Numbered from the stretch's first letter, positions 37,176 to 46,605 are shown. The stretch: 64,000 nt of DNA from Agarilytica sp045430345 (GCA_045430345.1 JAILXT010000001.1:1178001-1242000); one strand, 5' to 3'. Notes: generated by a model from the sequence alone, not told the origin. Translations and numbers: made by a program.

Positions 37176-38159
37176 ATGTTTTGGGATAGCTACGTCAATC
37201 AAGCTCAATGTAACACCCCTTCTGCGCCGTTCGAAGAAACAACACCGGCCATTGCCCCCTTATCCGATTATCGTTTAATTTCAGTTACAGGCCCGGACGC
37301 GCAAAAATTTCTACAAGGCCAATGCACCTGTGATTTCCAAAATATGGGCAATAACACCTTTCTTACTGGCGCTCACTGCAACCCTAAGGGGCGGATGATC
37401 TCTAGCTTTGTCGCTGCGCCTTTTGGAGAGAATGCGATTGTCTTGAGACTTCACGAAAGTATCGCGCAAACCGCCATGAGCGCCCTACAAAAATACGCCG
37501 TGTTTTCCAAGGTTGAAATCACATTGCTGGACGAATACGCCGGCTTTGCGCTACTCAATATTAAAAACCTTGATGAGCTCGGTACTTCCCTCATAACGAC
37601 AAACCCCGGCCAAACTACGTACCAAAACCAAACCCTCACACTTCAGCACGCACCCGATAACATCGAGGTGTGGAGCCACACAGAAACCGCCCCTAGCCAC
37701 CTGAACGCATTCGGCCCTATTCCCATTCAAAACAACAGTAACCACTGGCGACTAAAAAACATACAATCCGGGTTAGGAGAAATTCAACTCCCGTTAAGCG
37801 AAAAATTATTACCCCAGGAAATGAATTTTCAGGAGATCGATGCAGTATCGTTTAAAAAAGGCTGTTACACCGGTCAAGAAATCATTGCCCGGCTCCACTA
37901 CAAAGGGCAGTTAAAAAAGCGTATGGCAAGAGGCTGTATAAAAAGCGATCAAGAAATAGCGGTAAATCAGTTTATCCACAATGAAAACGAACCTGACAAA
38001 AACAGCGGAACAGTCCTCAACGTCGCGCTTAATGGTGAAAACAGCTACGAATTTCTCGCGCTATGCGACGATAAAATCATCAACGACAACACCTGCTACA
38101 TAGAAAATAATACAACCACAAAAATCCAATGGTTAACGCTTCCGTATGCTATAAATTAA
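37176..38159 (+). CDS. ygfZ: Folate-binding protein YgfZ
   Basis: A 327-residue cytoplasmic GcvT-related protein that supports iron-sulfur enzymes such as MiaB. The diagnostic KGCYTGQE motif, with its conserved Cys, is present near residue 229. It is near sdhE, as in E. coli, and is followed 61 bp later by an HDOD gene. Confidence 0.95.
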   Translation: MFWDSYVNQAQCNTPSAPFEETTPAIAPLSDYRLISVTGPDAQKFLQGQCTCDFQNMGNNTFLTGAHCNPKGRMISSFVAAPFGENAIVLRLHESIAQTAMSALQKYAVFSKVEITLLDEYAGFALLNIKNLDELGTSLITTNPGQTTYQNQTLTLQHAPDNIEVWSHTETAPSHLNAFGPIPIQNNSNHWRLKNIQSGLGEIQLPLSEKLLPQEMNFQEIDAVSFKKGCYTGQEIIARLHYKGQLKKRMARGCIKSDQEIAVNQFIHNENEPDKNSGTVLNVALNGENSYEFLALCDDKIINDNTCYIENNTTTKIQWLTLPYAIN

Positions 38160-38220
38160 AGACGGCTGAGGAATTATTTGTAAGGCCATTTCTTTAACAT
38201 GTGACAGGAGATCCGCCAAG

Positions 38221-39054
38221 ATGAGCGCTATTGCGGAAAAAGTAGCCAAAGCGATTGTTGCTGCAATTGATGCAGACAAACTCGTGCTGCCTACGATGCC
38301 AGAAATGGCGATCAAGGTCAGAGAAGTCGCTGAAGACGCAGATGCGAGCATCAAACAACTTAACGACGTTATCAGTAACGATGCCGCGTTAACGGCACGA
38401 ATTATCAAAGTGGCCAACAGCGCGCTCTTTCGTGGTGCACGGGAAATTGAAGATTTAGGCATGGCGCTTTCACGCTTAGGCATGCAAACCACCAGTAATC
38501 TCGCCACCGGACTCGCCATGGAGCAAATGTTTCAGGCCACATCCGATATTATTGATAAACGCATGCGTGAAGTGTGGTCAAAGTCCAGTGAAATTGCCGG
38601 CATCTGCCACGTGCTATGCAAACACTACACAAAGCTGAGACCAGACCAAGCGGCACTAGCGGGCCTCGTTCATCAAATTGGCGTACTGCCCATTCTTTCA
38701 TTCGCAGAAGAACATCCGGCACTCATGCGCGACAGCATGACATTAGACAGCGTCATTGATCAGATCCACCCGCTTATTGGAGCAAAAATTTTAACCACCT
38801 GGGAATTTCCAAGTGAATTAAGAAAAATACCTAAAGACTGCACTAACTACTCTCGTGATATCCCCAGCGCGGATTACGCGGACCTTGTCACCGTTGCCAT
38901 GCTGCAAAGTTACGCTGGCACAAAGAAAACCGAACTCATCGATTTGCAAAACGTCACTGCATTTGCGCGATTAGGCTTAGATCCAGACATAGAGTCTGCT
39001 GAAGCAGAAGATCTTACAGAAGAAATGGAAGCGGCAATGGCAATGCTTTCATAA
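38221..39054 (+). CDS. HDOD domain protein
   Basis: A 277-residue cytoplasmic protein made almost entirely of an HDOD domain (LVLPTMPEMAIKVREV..., then ANSALFRG). HDOD domains are degenerate HD phosphohydrolases linked to signalling and stress; none of the metal His-Asp pairs of active HD enzymes is conserved. ATG 38221 has GGAGATCCGCC upstream (AGGAG). A strong terminator follows the gene. Confidence 0.93.
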   Translation: MSAIAEKVAKAIVAAIDADKLVLPTMPEMAIKVREVAEDADASIKQLNDVISNDAALTARIIKVANSALFRGAREIEDLGMALSRLGMQTTSNLATGLAMEQMFQATSDIIDKRMREVWSKSSEIAGICHVLCKHYTKLRPDQAALAGLVHQIGVLPILSFAEEHPALMRDSMTLDSVIDQIHPLIGAKILTTWEFPSELRKIPKDCTNYSRDIPSADYADLVTVAMLQSYAGTKKTELIDLQNVTAFARLGLDPDIESAEAEDLTEEMEAAMAMLS

Positions 39055-39075
39055 AGAACAATAAAAACCAGTAAT

Positions 39076-39112
39076 AAAAAAGGCGAGCAGAGATCATCTG
39101 GTCGCCTTTTTT
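39076..39112 (+). terminator. Intrinsic terminator between HDOD gene and ung
   Basis: AAAAAGGCGA and TCGCCTTTTT pair perfectly around a 16-base loop. The A-run before and the T-run after make it usable from both strands, fitting the convergent HDOD and ung genes. Confidence 0.85.
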
Positions 39113-39139
39113 AATGTAAGGTTTCTGGCGTTAACTCAC

Positions 39140-39829
39140 TTATAGCGTAGGAAGCGACCAATCAATTTCTGTCAGCCCTTTAGCGCGCAAAGCGTCGTTT
39201 GTTTTAACAAAATGCCCATTCCCCATAAAACCACGATGCGCCGACAATGGCGACGGATGAGGCGATTTAAAAACAGTATGTTTTTTTGTATCAATAAAAC
39301 TGCCTTTTTTCTGCGCGTAACTGCCCCACAACAAAAAAACCAAACCTTCCCGCGCCTCGTTTAACCGGTGCGCAATAGCATCAGTAAATCCTTCCCAGCC
39401 TTTGCCCTGGTGAGAGCCGGCCTTAGCCTGCTCAACCGTCAACGTTGCGTTCAATAACAAGACGCCTTGCTCCGCCCAATACTGCAAGCAACCATGCGCA
39501 GGAATAGGAAGCTGAAGCTCCTGATGAATTTCTTTGAAAATATTTTGTAACGAGGGCGGCGTACGCACCCCCGGGGGCACCGAAAAACTTAAGCCATGGG
39601 CCTGATCTGGCCCATGGTACGGATCCTGCCCTAAAATAACGACTTTTACCTGATCAAAAGGCGTCGTATTTAAGGCATTAAATATATTTTTCCCTTCAGG
39701 AAAGATCACTTTCCCCTGTTGCTTTTCCTTTTTTAAAAAAGCTTTCAACGCTTTCATGTAGGGCTTATCAAACTCATCCCCAATCTGCGCCATCCAACTC
39801 GGATGCAACTGAACACTATCCGCCATCAT
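39140..39829 (-). CDS. ung: Uracil-DNA glycosylase
   Basis: Ung removes uracil from DNA. The water-activating loop GQDPYHGP and the HPSPLSAHRG loop are both present. Length is 229. Its start overlaps the lysS stop by one base (TAATG), so it is translationally coupled to lysS. ATG 39826 is an alternative. Confidence 0.97.
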   Translation of the reverse strand: MMADSVQLHPSWMAQIGDEFDKPYMKALKAFLKKEKQQGKVIFPEGKNIFNALNTTPFDQVKVVILGQDPYHGPDQAHGLSFSVPPGVRTPPSLQNIFKEIHQELQLPIPAHGCLQYWAEQGVLLLNATLTVEQAKAGSHQGKGWEGFTDAIAHRLNEAREGLVFLLWGSYAQKKGSFIDTKKHTVFKSPHPSPLSAHRGFMGNGHFVKTNDALRAKGLTEIDWSLPTL

Positions 39830-41334
39830 TATTGCTCAGGACGCATATGAGGGAATAACAATACGTCGCGAATTGACGGCGAGTCAGTTAATAGCATAAC
39901 AAGGCGATCAATACCGATGCCCTCACCCGCAGTTGGAGGCAAGCCATACTCTAATGCACGTACGTAGTCGGCATCGTAGTGCATCGCCTCATCATCACCA
40001 GCATCTTTTTCCGCAACTTGCGCCTGGAAACGTTCTGCCTGATCTTCCGCATCATTAAGCTCAGAAAAACCATTCGCAATTTCCCGACCGCCGACAAAAA
40101 ATTCGAAACGATCGGTGACAAAAGGATCGCTGTCGCTACGGCGCGCCAGTGGCGACACTTCGGTTGGGTAAGCCGTAATAAAGGTGGGCTGATCCAACAA
40201 GTGCTCGACTGTTTTTTCAAATATTTCAATATGTACTTTGCCGAGACCCCACGAGTCTTTAAGCGGAATATCCAAATGCTCTGCAATTTCACGCGCAGCG
40301 TTTTCATCTGCCAAGGCTGCTGCGGTAATATTTTCGTTGTACTTCAAAATAGAATCAAACACGGATAAACGCTCAAACGGCCTACCGAAATCATAAGTCG
40401 TTGAACTCACGACCTCGCCCTCGGAATCTTTAACCGTATTCACAACCTCAGTTGAACCTAAGACTTCCGTTGCCAGTTTACGCAACATATCCTCGGTTAA
40501 ATCCATAAGGTCGTTATAGTCAGAATACGCTTGGTAAAATTCCAACATGGTAAATTCTGGATTGTGCCGCGTAGACAAACCTTCGTTGCGGAAATTACGG
40601 TTGATCTCATACACACGTTCAAAACCACCCACAACTAAACGCTTAAGATACAACTCTGGCGCAATACGCAAGTACATATCAATATCGAGCGCATTATGGT
40701 GTGTTTGGAAAGGCTTAGCAGTCGCACCGCCGGGAATCACCTGCAGCATCGGTGTTTCCACTTCCATAAAACGATTACCATTTAAGTAGCTTCGGATAAA
40801 CGAAATAACGTCAGAACGAATTTGGAAGGTATCGCGTACTTCTGGGTTAGCAATCAGGTCAACGTAGCGTTGACGATAGCGAATTTCTTGGTCGGCTAAG
40901 CCCTTATGCTTATCGGGCAAAGGGCGCAACGCTTTAGTGAGCAATTGGTATTCATCAAGATTAACGTACAAATCCCCTTTCCCGGATTTGTGTAGCGCGC
41001 CTTTTACGCCAACGATATCCCCCAGATCTAAGCTTTTCGCGAAGGGACGGGCTTCTTTCGTCACGTACAATTGAATACGACCAGAACCGTCTTGCAACTC
41101 CATAAATGCACCACGGTTACGAATAATACGCCCCGCTACACTCACAATATGATTTAGCCCTTCAAGCTCATCTTTCGCTTTTTCACCAAATTCATTCTGC
41201 AATGTTTGTGCTTGATTTTCAGGCCGAAAATCATTGGGAAAAGCCACGCCAGCTTCTCTAATTGTTTGCAATTTTGCGCGACGCTCAGCAATCAGTTTAT
41301 TTTCATCTTGCTGCGGTGTTGTTTGTTCGCTCAT
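39829..41334 (-). CDS. lysS: Lysyl-tRNA synthetase (class II)
   Basis: A class II enzyme with an N-terminal OB-fold anticodon domain (VAGRIIRNRGAFMELQDG) and catalytic motifs 2 and 3 (FRNEGLSTRHNPEFTMLE; GIGIDRLVMLL). The start was set to ATG 41334 (MSEQTT), with GGGAAAAG just upstream; a start five codons earlier is less likely. It is 501 residues. prfB lies upstream, the conserved prfB-lysS order, but a palindromic element is inserted between them. Confidence 0.97.
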   Translation of the reverse strand: MSEQTTPQQDENKLIAERRAKLQTIREAGVAFPNDFRPENQAQTLQNEFGEKAKDELEGLNHIVSVAGRIIRNRGAFMELQDGSGRIQLYVTKEARPFAKSLDLGDIVGVKGALHKSGKGDLYVNLDEYQLLTKALRPLPDKHKGLADQEIRYRQRYVDLIANPEVRDTFQIRSDVISFIRSYLNGNRFMEVETPMLQVIPGGATAKPFQTHHNALDIDMYLRIAPELYLKRLVVGGFERVYEINRNFRNEGLSTRHNPEFTMLEFYQAYSDYNDLMDLTEDMLRKLATEVLGSTEVVNTVKDSEGEVVSSTTYDFGRPFERLSVFDSILKYNENITAAALADENAAREIAEHLDIPLKDSWGLGKVHIEIFEKTVEHLLDQPTFITAYPTEVSPLARRSDSDPFVTDRFEFFVGGREIANGFSELNDAEDQAERFQAQVAEKDAGDDEAMHYDADYVRALEYGLPPTAGEGIGIDRLVMLLTDSPSIRDVLLFPHMRPEQ

Positions 41335-41404
41335 TTCTTTTCCCAACAATAGTATTTATGTATTCGGTTCTTTTTCAGTTCGGCTTATGCTGCGAGCCAA
41401 GGGA

Positions 41405-41632
41405 CATTCACTATTTTCGACACGCCGTAAACCCATCCCTGGGGGCTCGGCTGCCGCGTCCTGCGGCAGACGGTCAAAAATAATAAATCTCCCTCAGCTC
41501 GTCCACCAACGTGCAAAATCCAAGACGCTAGCAAGAGAGACTTTGGGAACAGATTGGCGGACCGTCTGCCGCAGGGATGCGGCAGTAGAGCTCCATGGAT
41601 GGATCCACGCGTGTCCGACAATCTGATCCCGA
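41405..41632. repeat. Large imperfect palindrome (MITE-like intergenic element)
   Basis: Two arms, 41432-41475 and 41559-41602, are close reverse complements of each other. Each holds CTGCGGCAGACGGTC and an inner CTGCCGC palindrome. Similarity seems to extend outward to about 41405 and 41632. The 83-bp centre has no gene. A reading frame across it is not supported. Its layout looks like a small mobile palindrome or repeat of a type found many times in a genome, but one copy only is visible here. Confidence 0.75.
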
Positions 41633-41667
41633 ATTCTCTCGTAATTCCCAGGCAATTAGCGAGTGAC

Positions 41668-42763
41668 TTACAACCCCGCCTTTAAACTCGCCTCAATAAA
41701 TTCATCTAGCTTGCCATCCAATACCGCCTGGCAATTACTGGTTTGCACATTCGTGCGTAAATCTTTTATACGCTGATCATCCAAAACATATGATCGAATC
41801 TGGCTGCCCCAACCAATATCGGACTTAGATTCTTCCATTGCTTGCTTTTCAGCGTTGCGTTTTAGCATCTCCTGCTCATACAAACGCGCACGCAGCATCT
41901 TCCACGCTTGATCCCGGTTTGCATGCTGAGATCGTTGGCTCTGACACTCCACCACGACGCCCGTAGGCTCATGAGTCAACCTCACGGCGGAATCCGTTTT
42001 GTTAACGTGCTGACCACCCGCACCCGACGCACGGTAGGTATCCGTACGCACCTCAGCAGGGTTAATATCAATATCGATGTCGTCATCAATTTCAGGAGAG
42101 ACGAAAACGGAGCAAAAAGACGTGTGACGGCGATTACCGGAATCAAAGGGAGATTTTCTCACCAGGCGATGAACGCCCGTCTCTGTGCGTAACCAACCGA
42201 AGGCATATTCGCCCTCAAAACGGATCGTCGCACTCTTAATACCTGCCACATCACCCGCTGAGGCCTCTTCAAGGGTCGTTTTAAAGCCCTTCGCCTCGCC
42301 CCAACGCAAATACATGCGTAATACCATTTCCGCCCAATCCTGGGCTTCTGTGCCGCCAGAACCGGACTGAATATCCAAGAAGGCATTATTGGGGTCCATT
42401 TCCCCAGAAAACATACGCCTAAACTCTAACTTGGCGAGTAACTGGTCCAGGCTGTTAATCTCTTCGGAGATCTCCCCGATGCTATCCTCATCGGATTCTT
42501 CAACCGCCATCTCGATCAAATCACGGCCGTCTGCAACGCCAGCATCTAGATCATCAATGGTCTGCACCACCCCTTCCAAGGACGAACGCTCACGGCCTAA
42601 GGCCTGTGCACGCTCCGGCTCGTTCCACACATCGGGTTCTGCCAGTTCAAGTTCGACTTCAGCTAAGCGCTCTTTCTTTTCAGGATATTCAAAGATACCC
42701 CCTAAGCACGTCTGTACGCGCTTGAAGCTCATTGAGTTTGTTTACTAACGGGGCTACTTCCAT
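41668..42763 (-). CDS. prfB: Peptide chain release factor 2 (programmed frameshift)
   Basis: RF2 releases peptides at UGA and UAA. The start is ATG 42763. Frame 0 gives 24 codons (MEVAPLVNKL... LRGYL) and then meets TGA at 42689-42691. A +1 shift at CTT TGA continues as EYPEKKER and gives about 364 residues, as in E. coli. The GGQ motif is in SGAGGQHVNK and the SPF codon-recognition motif in KSPFDSG. Reading only the second frame would give a wrong N-terminus (MSFKRV). Confidence 0.96.
42689..42703 (-). promoter_or_regulatory. prfB +1 programmed frameshift site
   Basis: On the minus strand AGGGGG TAT CTT TGA: a Shine-Dalgarno-like AGGGGG three bases before CTT, then in-frame UGA. Low RF2 makes the ribosome slip, so RF2 controls its own synthesis. 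The base after TGA is A rather than the C of E. coli. Confidence 0.92.
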
Positions 42764-43023
42764 CTTACTTGTCTCGTATTGAATGCCGTGGCAACGCTGT
42801 TTCACGCCGAAATCGCCATACCCCGAAGATCATCGGGACTCTCCAACCAAAGTCCGATCAAATAATAGGAGGGGGAAGGTTTTCGTACTGCGCTTGATTA
42901 TGGGCGCGGATTGTAACTCAGCTATAGGTTTTCATAAAGCAAGCTCTTTAAATCGATATAAGCGATAAGAGCATCAAAACTTAGAACAAAAACACATACT
43001 GATCAATAACTTAGCGTATATTG
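42764..43023. other. Non-coding region upstream of prfB
   Basis: This divergent region between prfB and the small gene at 43088 has no gene. The promoter for the small gene lies at its right edge. Confidence 0.4.
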
Positions 43024-43051
43024 TTGACAATACACTTTATAAAACTAGAAT
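43024..43051 (+). promoter_or_regulatory. Sigma-70-type promoter of the small gene at 43088
   Basis: TTGACA at 43024-43029 and TAGAAT at 43046-43051 are spaced by 16 bases, about 40 bases before the GTG start. Confidence 0.6.
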
Positions 43052-43087
43052 AACTTATTGATAATAATCAACGCGGGGAATCAAACC

Positions 43088-43339
43088 GTGGAATTTTTAG
43101 AAGCAAAACACACCGAGTGGTGTGACATGTGGGAAGCACTTTCTGAACACATTTTGAACAACGGGGACCCAATCTGCCTATTTATGGGCGCATGTTGGGA
43201 ATATATGGGGTCGACAGAAGATCACCATCATTTTCGTCACTTAAAACATCCTAAAACGGGCCAAAAAGAGTTCGCTTATATTGAACGCAGCGTTACTCGC
43301 CTTTCATGGGCACCCGTATCAAAGGGAATGTGCGCCTAA
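43088..43339 (+). CDS. Small conserved-looking protein of unknown function
   Basis: An 83-residue soluble protein with no recognised domain. The GTG start at 43088 has GGGGA eight bases upstream and a sigma-70-like promoter further up; a TTG ten codons earlier is less likely. The sequence has an acidic, His- and Trp-rich middle (CWEYMGSTEDHHHFRHLKHP), which could bind metal. The codon use and clear expression signals argue for a real gene. A long hairpin follows. Confidence 0.7.
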   Translation: MEFLEAKHTEWCDMWEALSEHILNNGDPICLFMGACWEYMGSTEDHHHFRHLKHPKTGQKEFAYIERSVTRLSWAPVSKGMCA

Positions 43340-43354
43340 CATTAAAGGCTCAAG

Positions 43355-43404
43355 CCATTTTCATGCTGTAGCAAGAAGCATTGCAACAGCATGACCAAAA
43401 ATGG
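43355..43404 (+). terminator. Long hairpin after the small gene
   Basis: CCATTTTCATGCTGT...ACAGCATGACCAAAAATGG form a stem of about 18-20 pairs with small bulges, with an inner GCAA/TTGC stem and a six-base loop. No T-run follows. It could be a transcript end, an mRNA-stabilising hairpin or part of a small RNA. Confidence 0.5.
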
Positions 43405-43665
43405 CGTAGCACCACTGCCCTCGCGTGTTTTGCACCCATCTGTTTAGATGAAGTGTAAATTCCGGCCCCCAATACTTTTTCTCCTTTACCCAGCCTATTT
43501 CTATTTTAGTCGTTACTCTTTTTATACGGACGTGTGTGCTTTCTCCCTATTATCTCACTCGCTCAATCGAATTCTGACCCAGGTCATAACTTAAGTCCCC
43601 TCAATTGCCTTGAAACGAAATACATTTTGCTATGCTAAGAATAGAAATAAACAGGAGCTTACATA
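43405..43665. other. Non-coding region upstream of the CBS gene
   Basis: No gene is seen in this stretch. An extended -10-like TGCTATGCT at 43628-43636 with TTGAAA upstream at 43610-43615 is a plausible promoter for the CBS gene. Confidence 0.4.
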
Positions 43666-44067
43666 ATGGCTGTCAAAAAAATAATGACAGATAAGCTGGT
43701 AACAGTGTCCCCAAGCGATACTGTCGAGCATATGCAAAATATTTTAGAGAAACACAACATTCATCATTTACTCGTGGTCGATAATGAGAACTTAGTGGGT
43801 GTCGTTTCAGAGAGAGACATACTCCGTATTCTTAGTCCATACATTGATACACAAGTAGAAACAGAAAAAGACTTATTCACACTCACACGAACGGCAGGTC
43901 AGTTAATGACAAAACAGCCCGTCACCATTTCACCTCAAGCATCCATCCGAGATGCTGCGAGAAGTCTACTAGAAAACAAAGTCACCTTACTCCCTGTCGT
44001 AAACAACAACGGACAAGCAATTGGCGTTATAAGCTGGAAAGACGTTATGCAATACATCATCGAATAA
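43666..44067 (+). CDS. CBS-domain pair protein
   Basis: A 133-residue cytoplasmic protein made of two CBS domains (about 1-60 and 78-133), with the typical VVSERDILR and GVISWKDVMQY segments. Such stand-alone CBS pairs bind adenine nucleotides and sense energy state. AGGAG lies nine bases before ATG 43666. It ends in a strong terminator, so it is a single-gene unit. Confidence 0.92.
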   Translation: MAVKKIMTDKLVTVSPSDTVEHMQNILEKHNIHHLLVVDNENLVGVVSERDILRILSPYIDTQVETEKDLFTLTRTAGQLMTKQPVTISPQASIRDAARSLLENKVTLLPVVNNNGQAIGVISWKDVMQYIIE

Positions 44068-44075
44068 TTGCCCAC

Positions 44076-44105
44076 AAAAAAGCCCCGCTATTGCGGGGCT
44101 TTTTT
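44076..44105 (+). terminator. Strong intrinsic terminator
   Basis: AGCCCCGC-TATT-GCGGGGCT with an A-run before and TTTTT after. It can work for the CBS gene and, in reverse, for the esterase gene. Confidence 0.93.
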
Positions 44106-44157
44106 CACGTCTAAAAGAAATTACCATTCATGCAATAACGTTACTCACTAAAAAGAA

Positions 44158-46182
44158 CTAAGGGCACGCACCTAGCTCCCATACAATACCATTATCAAAC
44201 GAACGTAAGGTGTTGGAACCATAGGTAGAGCCAGGCATTGGTTCATCACTGCCGTTGGCGAAATAGTCAGGCGCATATGGGTTACCCGTGCTGTACGCGC
44301 GACCACCGGTTTTATGGGAGTAATTTATCGATGTCACGTCCTCACAATCATCACCTGGAGGTGGGGGCGGAGGATTAGTACCGCCAGAACACGCCTGTGC
44401 CGGACCAGCACAAGACGCATCATCATCTTGCCACTGACAACTTCCACCGACATCCACTTCACTCATAGTGAACGATGCGCTGCTACCGTATTCCAAGAAA
44501 CACGACGAGTAACCCGCTCCGAATGTTATATGCCCCTCATTAATATGAAATTGAAGATTTCCGGTTGACCCAAGATCTTGAGACGTTAAATCACTGGTCG
44601 TCGCGTTTTCTGAATTAGCACCAGAATCCACCGCCGTAATTCGAATTTGGTAAGCTCCTTCCGCCACGCTGCTAAACGTCACGCTAAACGAGTCATCACT
44701 CGCGACATTCACATTTTGTGAGGACACAACCGTAGCCCCTTGCATCAAATCCGCAGCAACAGAAGCCAGACCTAAATCATCGCTCACACTTCCACTCGCC
44801 GTTAAATCTTGTCCACTAACCGAACCGACAATAGTGACGACAGGCGGAAGATCGGGTGGGTTACCCACTTGAATAGCGTCGGTAGTTACAGACCCCGTTG
44901 CCTGTTCGTTATCCGTTGCAACAATGCGAATTTTATAAAAACCTTCTGCCAATCCGGTGTATGCATCATCACAATTATTTACATCGTTATGTGCATCGAT
45001 CACTTCGCCGTTTTGTAAAAGTTCGGTGTCCACGCTTACCACAGAACCGTCGCTATCTGTTGCCGTGCAATCCACCGAGGCAGAACTGTTCGTACTCGAA
45101 GTAGAATCAACGATAACCGTTGGCTTATCGTTGCCACGTAAATTATACATCTCGAACCAATTTAAAATATAACTCGGATAATCCATATCGTGCTGAGCCA
45201 TCCATTTGCCGCCATCACCTTGACTTGCGCCCGCTAGAGCCGCTGGCCAAGCATGGCCGATGTTATCAATCGACAGATAGGTAACACGAACGTCTCCACT
45301 ACCATCGGAAGAAGAGTATTCATCAGCACCCGCACCACCATACGCAGTCACTCGGCTAACAGGGCCAAAATCGTTTGTTCCATACACGTTCTTCATTACC
45401 TTGTAATTCGCTTTTGAATAAACAGCCGAGACCAACGCGATTTGTCCTGGGTCACCAATAAATGAACTTCCCCCAGGGGTCGCACCATCCTTATCCATTT
45501 GCCCCCATGTGATATGAGTAATTTGATCATCAAAATGGTTACTTAAACTACCCGCCAGTGAGGGGCATTTTGCCGTACCCGTAGAAATCGCTGAACTTTC
45601 AATGGGAGTACTCAACGCCTGCCCTTGATCACTACCAACCGTTGGCCCAGCAATCGCATCGACTGCTGAAAAAAGGTCGGGGCGCGCGCACCCAGCCACT
45701 AAAGACAAACCACCACCAGAAGAAAGACCAGAAATATACACTCGACCAGCATCAATATTGTATGCGGTATTTGCGATCGCAGCTTCCGTCATATTCGCAA
45801 CAGCATTAGTCGCCTGAACCGTTTCAAAATGATCGCCCTCGTCATATGCCCAGCAATTTACCGAGGCATTACCTGACCATGCACTATTGCGATAAGGCAC
45901 CACAATCACGGAGTTAAATTCTTCCGCTGCATTACCGAGGTTACCCCAATCCTTTAGCACTGTATTGCTTTGATCACAGCCATGTAACACTACCGTTAGC
46001 GACCGGTCTTGACCGGTATCTGCAGGCGTATACACCCACGCATTTAAGCCTCCAACATTTTGTTGTGAAGTGCTCCACCCAGCAAAAGCAGGCGAAGCTA
46101 TTGCCGTCACAGCCGCGACAGCCGCGACAGCCGCGACAGCAAGTGTAGGAATTGAAAAGAAGTTTAGCCGACTCAGTTTCAT
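44158..46182 (-). CDS. Secreted PHB-depolymerase-family esterase with Ig-like repeats and novel C-terminal module
   Basis: A 674-residue exported protein. A signal peptide (about 1-35, with an AVAAVAAVAAV run) precedes an alpha/beta-hydrolase of the PHB depolymerase esterase family (about 38-340). The catalytic Ser is in SGLSSGGG and the His in IGHAWP. Two Ig-like repeats (about 355-545) follow, then a Cys-containing region, a PPPPPP linker, and a 62-residue C-terminal module ending in CP. That module is shared with two other secreted proteins in the window. The true substrate (polyhydroxybutyrate, feruloyl or acetyl esters) cannot be told from sequence. Upstream lie 420 bp without a gene. 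Confidence 0.9.
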   Translation of the reverse strand: MKLSRLNFFSIPTLAVAAVAAVAAVTAIASPAFAGWSTSQQNVGGLNAWVYTPADTGQDRSLTVVLHGCDQSNTVLKDWGNLGNAAEEFNSVIVVPYRNSAWSGNASVNCWAYDEGDHFETVQATNAVANMTEAAIANTAYNIDAGRVYISGLSSGGGLSLVAGCARPDLFSAVDAIAGPTVGSDQGQALSTPIESSAISTGTAKCPSLAGSLSNHFDDQITHITWGQMDKDGATPGGSSFIGDPGQIALVSAVYSKANYKVMKNVYGTNDFGPVSRVTAYGGAGADEYSSSDGSGDVRVTYLSIDNIGHAWPAALAGASQGDGGKWMAQHDMDYPSYILNWFEMYNLRGNDKPTVIVDSTSSTNSSASVDCTATDSDGSVVSVDTELLQNGEVIDAHNDVNNCDDAYTGLAEGFYKIRIVATDNEQATGSVTTDAIQVGNPPDLPPVVTIVGSVSGQDLTASGSVSDDLGLASVAADLMQGATVVSSQNVNVASDDSFSVTFSSVAEGAYQIRITAVDSGANSENATTSDLTSQDLGSTGNLQFHINEGHITFGAGYSSCFLEYGSSASFTMSEVDVGGSCQWQDDDASCAGPAQACSGGTNPPPPPPGDDCEDVTSINYSHKTGGRAYSTGNPYAPDYFANGSDEPMPGSTYGSNTLRSFDNGIVWELGACP
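44161..44346 (-). other. C-terminal GRA/CP module, copy A
   Basis: Last 62 residues of the esterase: C..N.SHKTGGRAY...Y.ANGSDEPMPG...L...GIVWELGACP. It aligns by its Cys, NxH, GRA, Y/F-A-x-GS and CP positions with copies at 53037, 56536 and 58354. Confidence 0.75.
46108..46140. repeat. 9-bp tandem repeat in a signal-peptide coding region
   Basis: ACAGCCGCG is repeated three times with a partial fourth. It encodes the AVA repeat of the esterase signal peptide. Whole-codon slippage would change signal length by three residues per unit without shifting the frame. Confidence 0.85.
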
Positions 46183-46605
46183 TGTCTTGTCTCCTGGACA
46201 TTAAGCCGTAAATCCTCATTACGGCGGACATTTATATTTATTATTAATATCTGACGAAGAGAAAATATCCCTCTACATCAACGCTAAAAAGTCTAGCAAT
46301 GCGAAAGTTTAAAATCTTGCAAGCGAATGACTATTGAAATTAATTAAAAACCATGATACCGAAACAACGGAAATGACAGAGAATCACAAGAAACTTAAGA
46401 AGAGGATGTTTTTTATAGGAAACAATTATAATAACGCTAATTGGCAGTTAATTATTTCTAATAAAACTGAGACCTTAAACCGATAAAATAGATAAGGAAA
46501 AAACTGAAAATATTAACCCCACACAAAACATAAACGTCACGTTAATACCAATACAGAATAAATTAATTATTCTCACAAAATCAACAATCGTTGAGCAAAA
46601 ACCTG
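46183..46605. other. AT-rich non-coding region
   Basis: These 420 bp between the esterase start and the csgG end have no gene, repeat or terminator that I can support. They should include the esterase promoter. Confidence 0.4.

Noticed and set aside
41385..41621. 78-codon minus-strand frame between lysS and prfB
   Set aside because: It runs through the palindromic element and is explained by it.
42723..42732. Start of prfB at 42732 (protein MSFKRV...)
   Set aside because: This reads the wrong frame. The frame 0 start at 42763 plus the +1 shift gives the family N-terminus and length.
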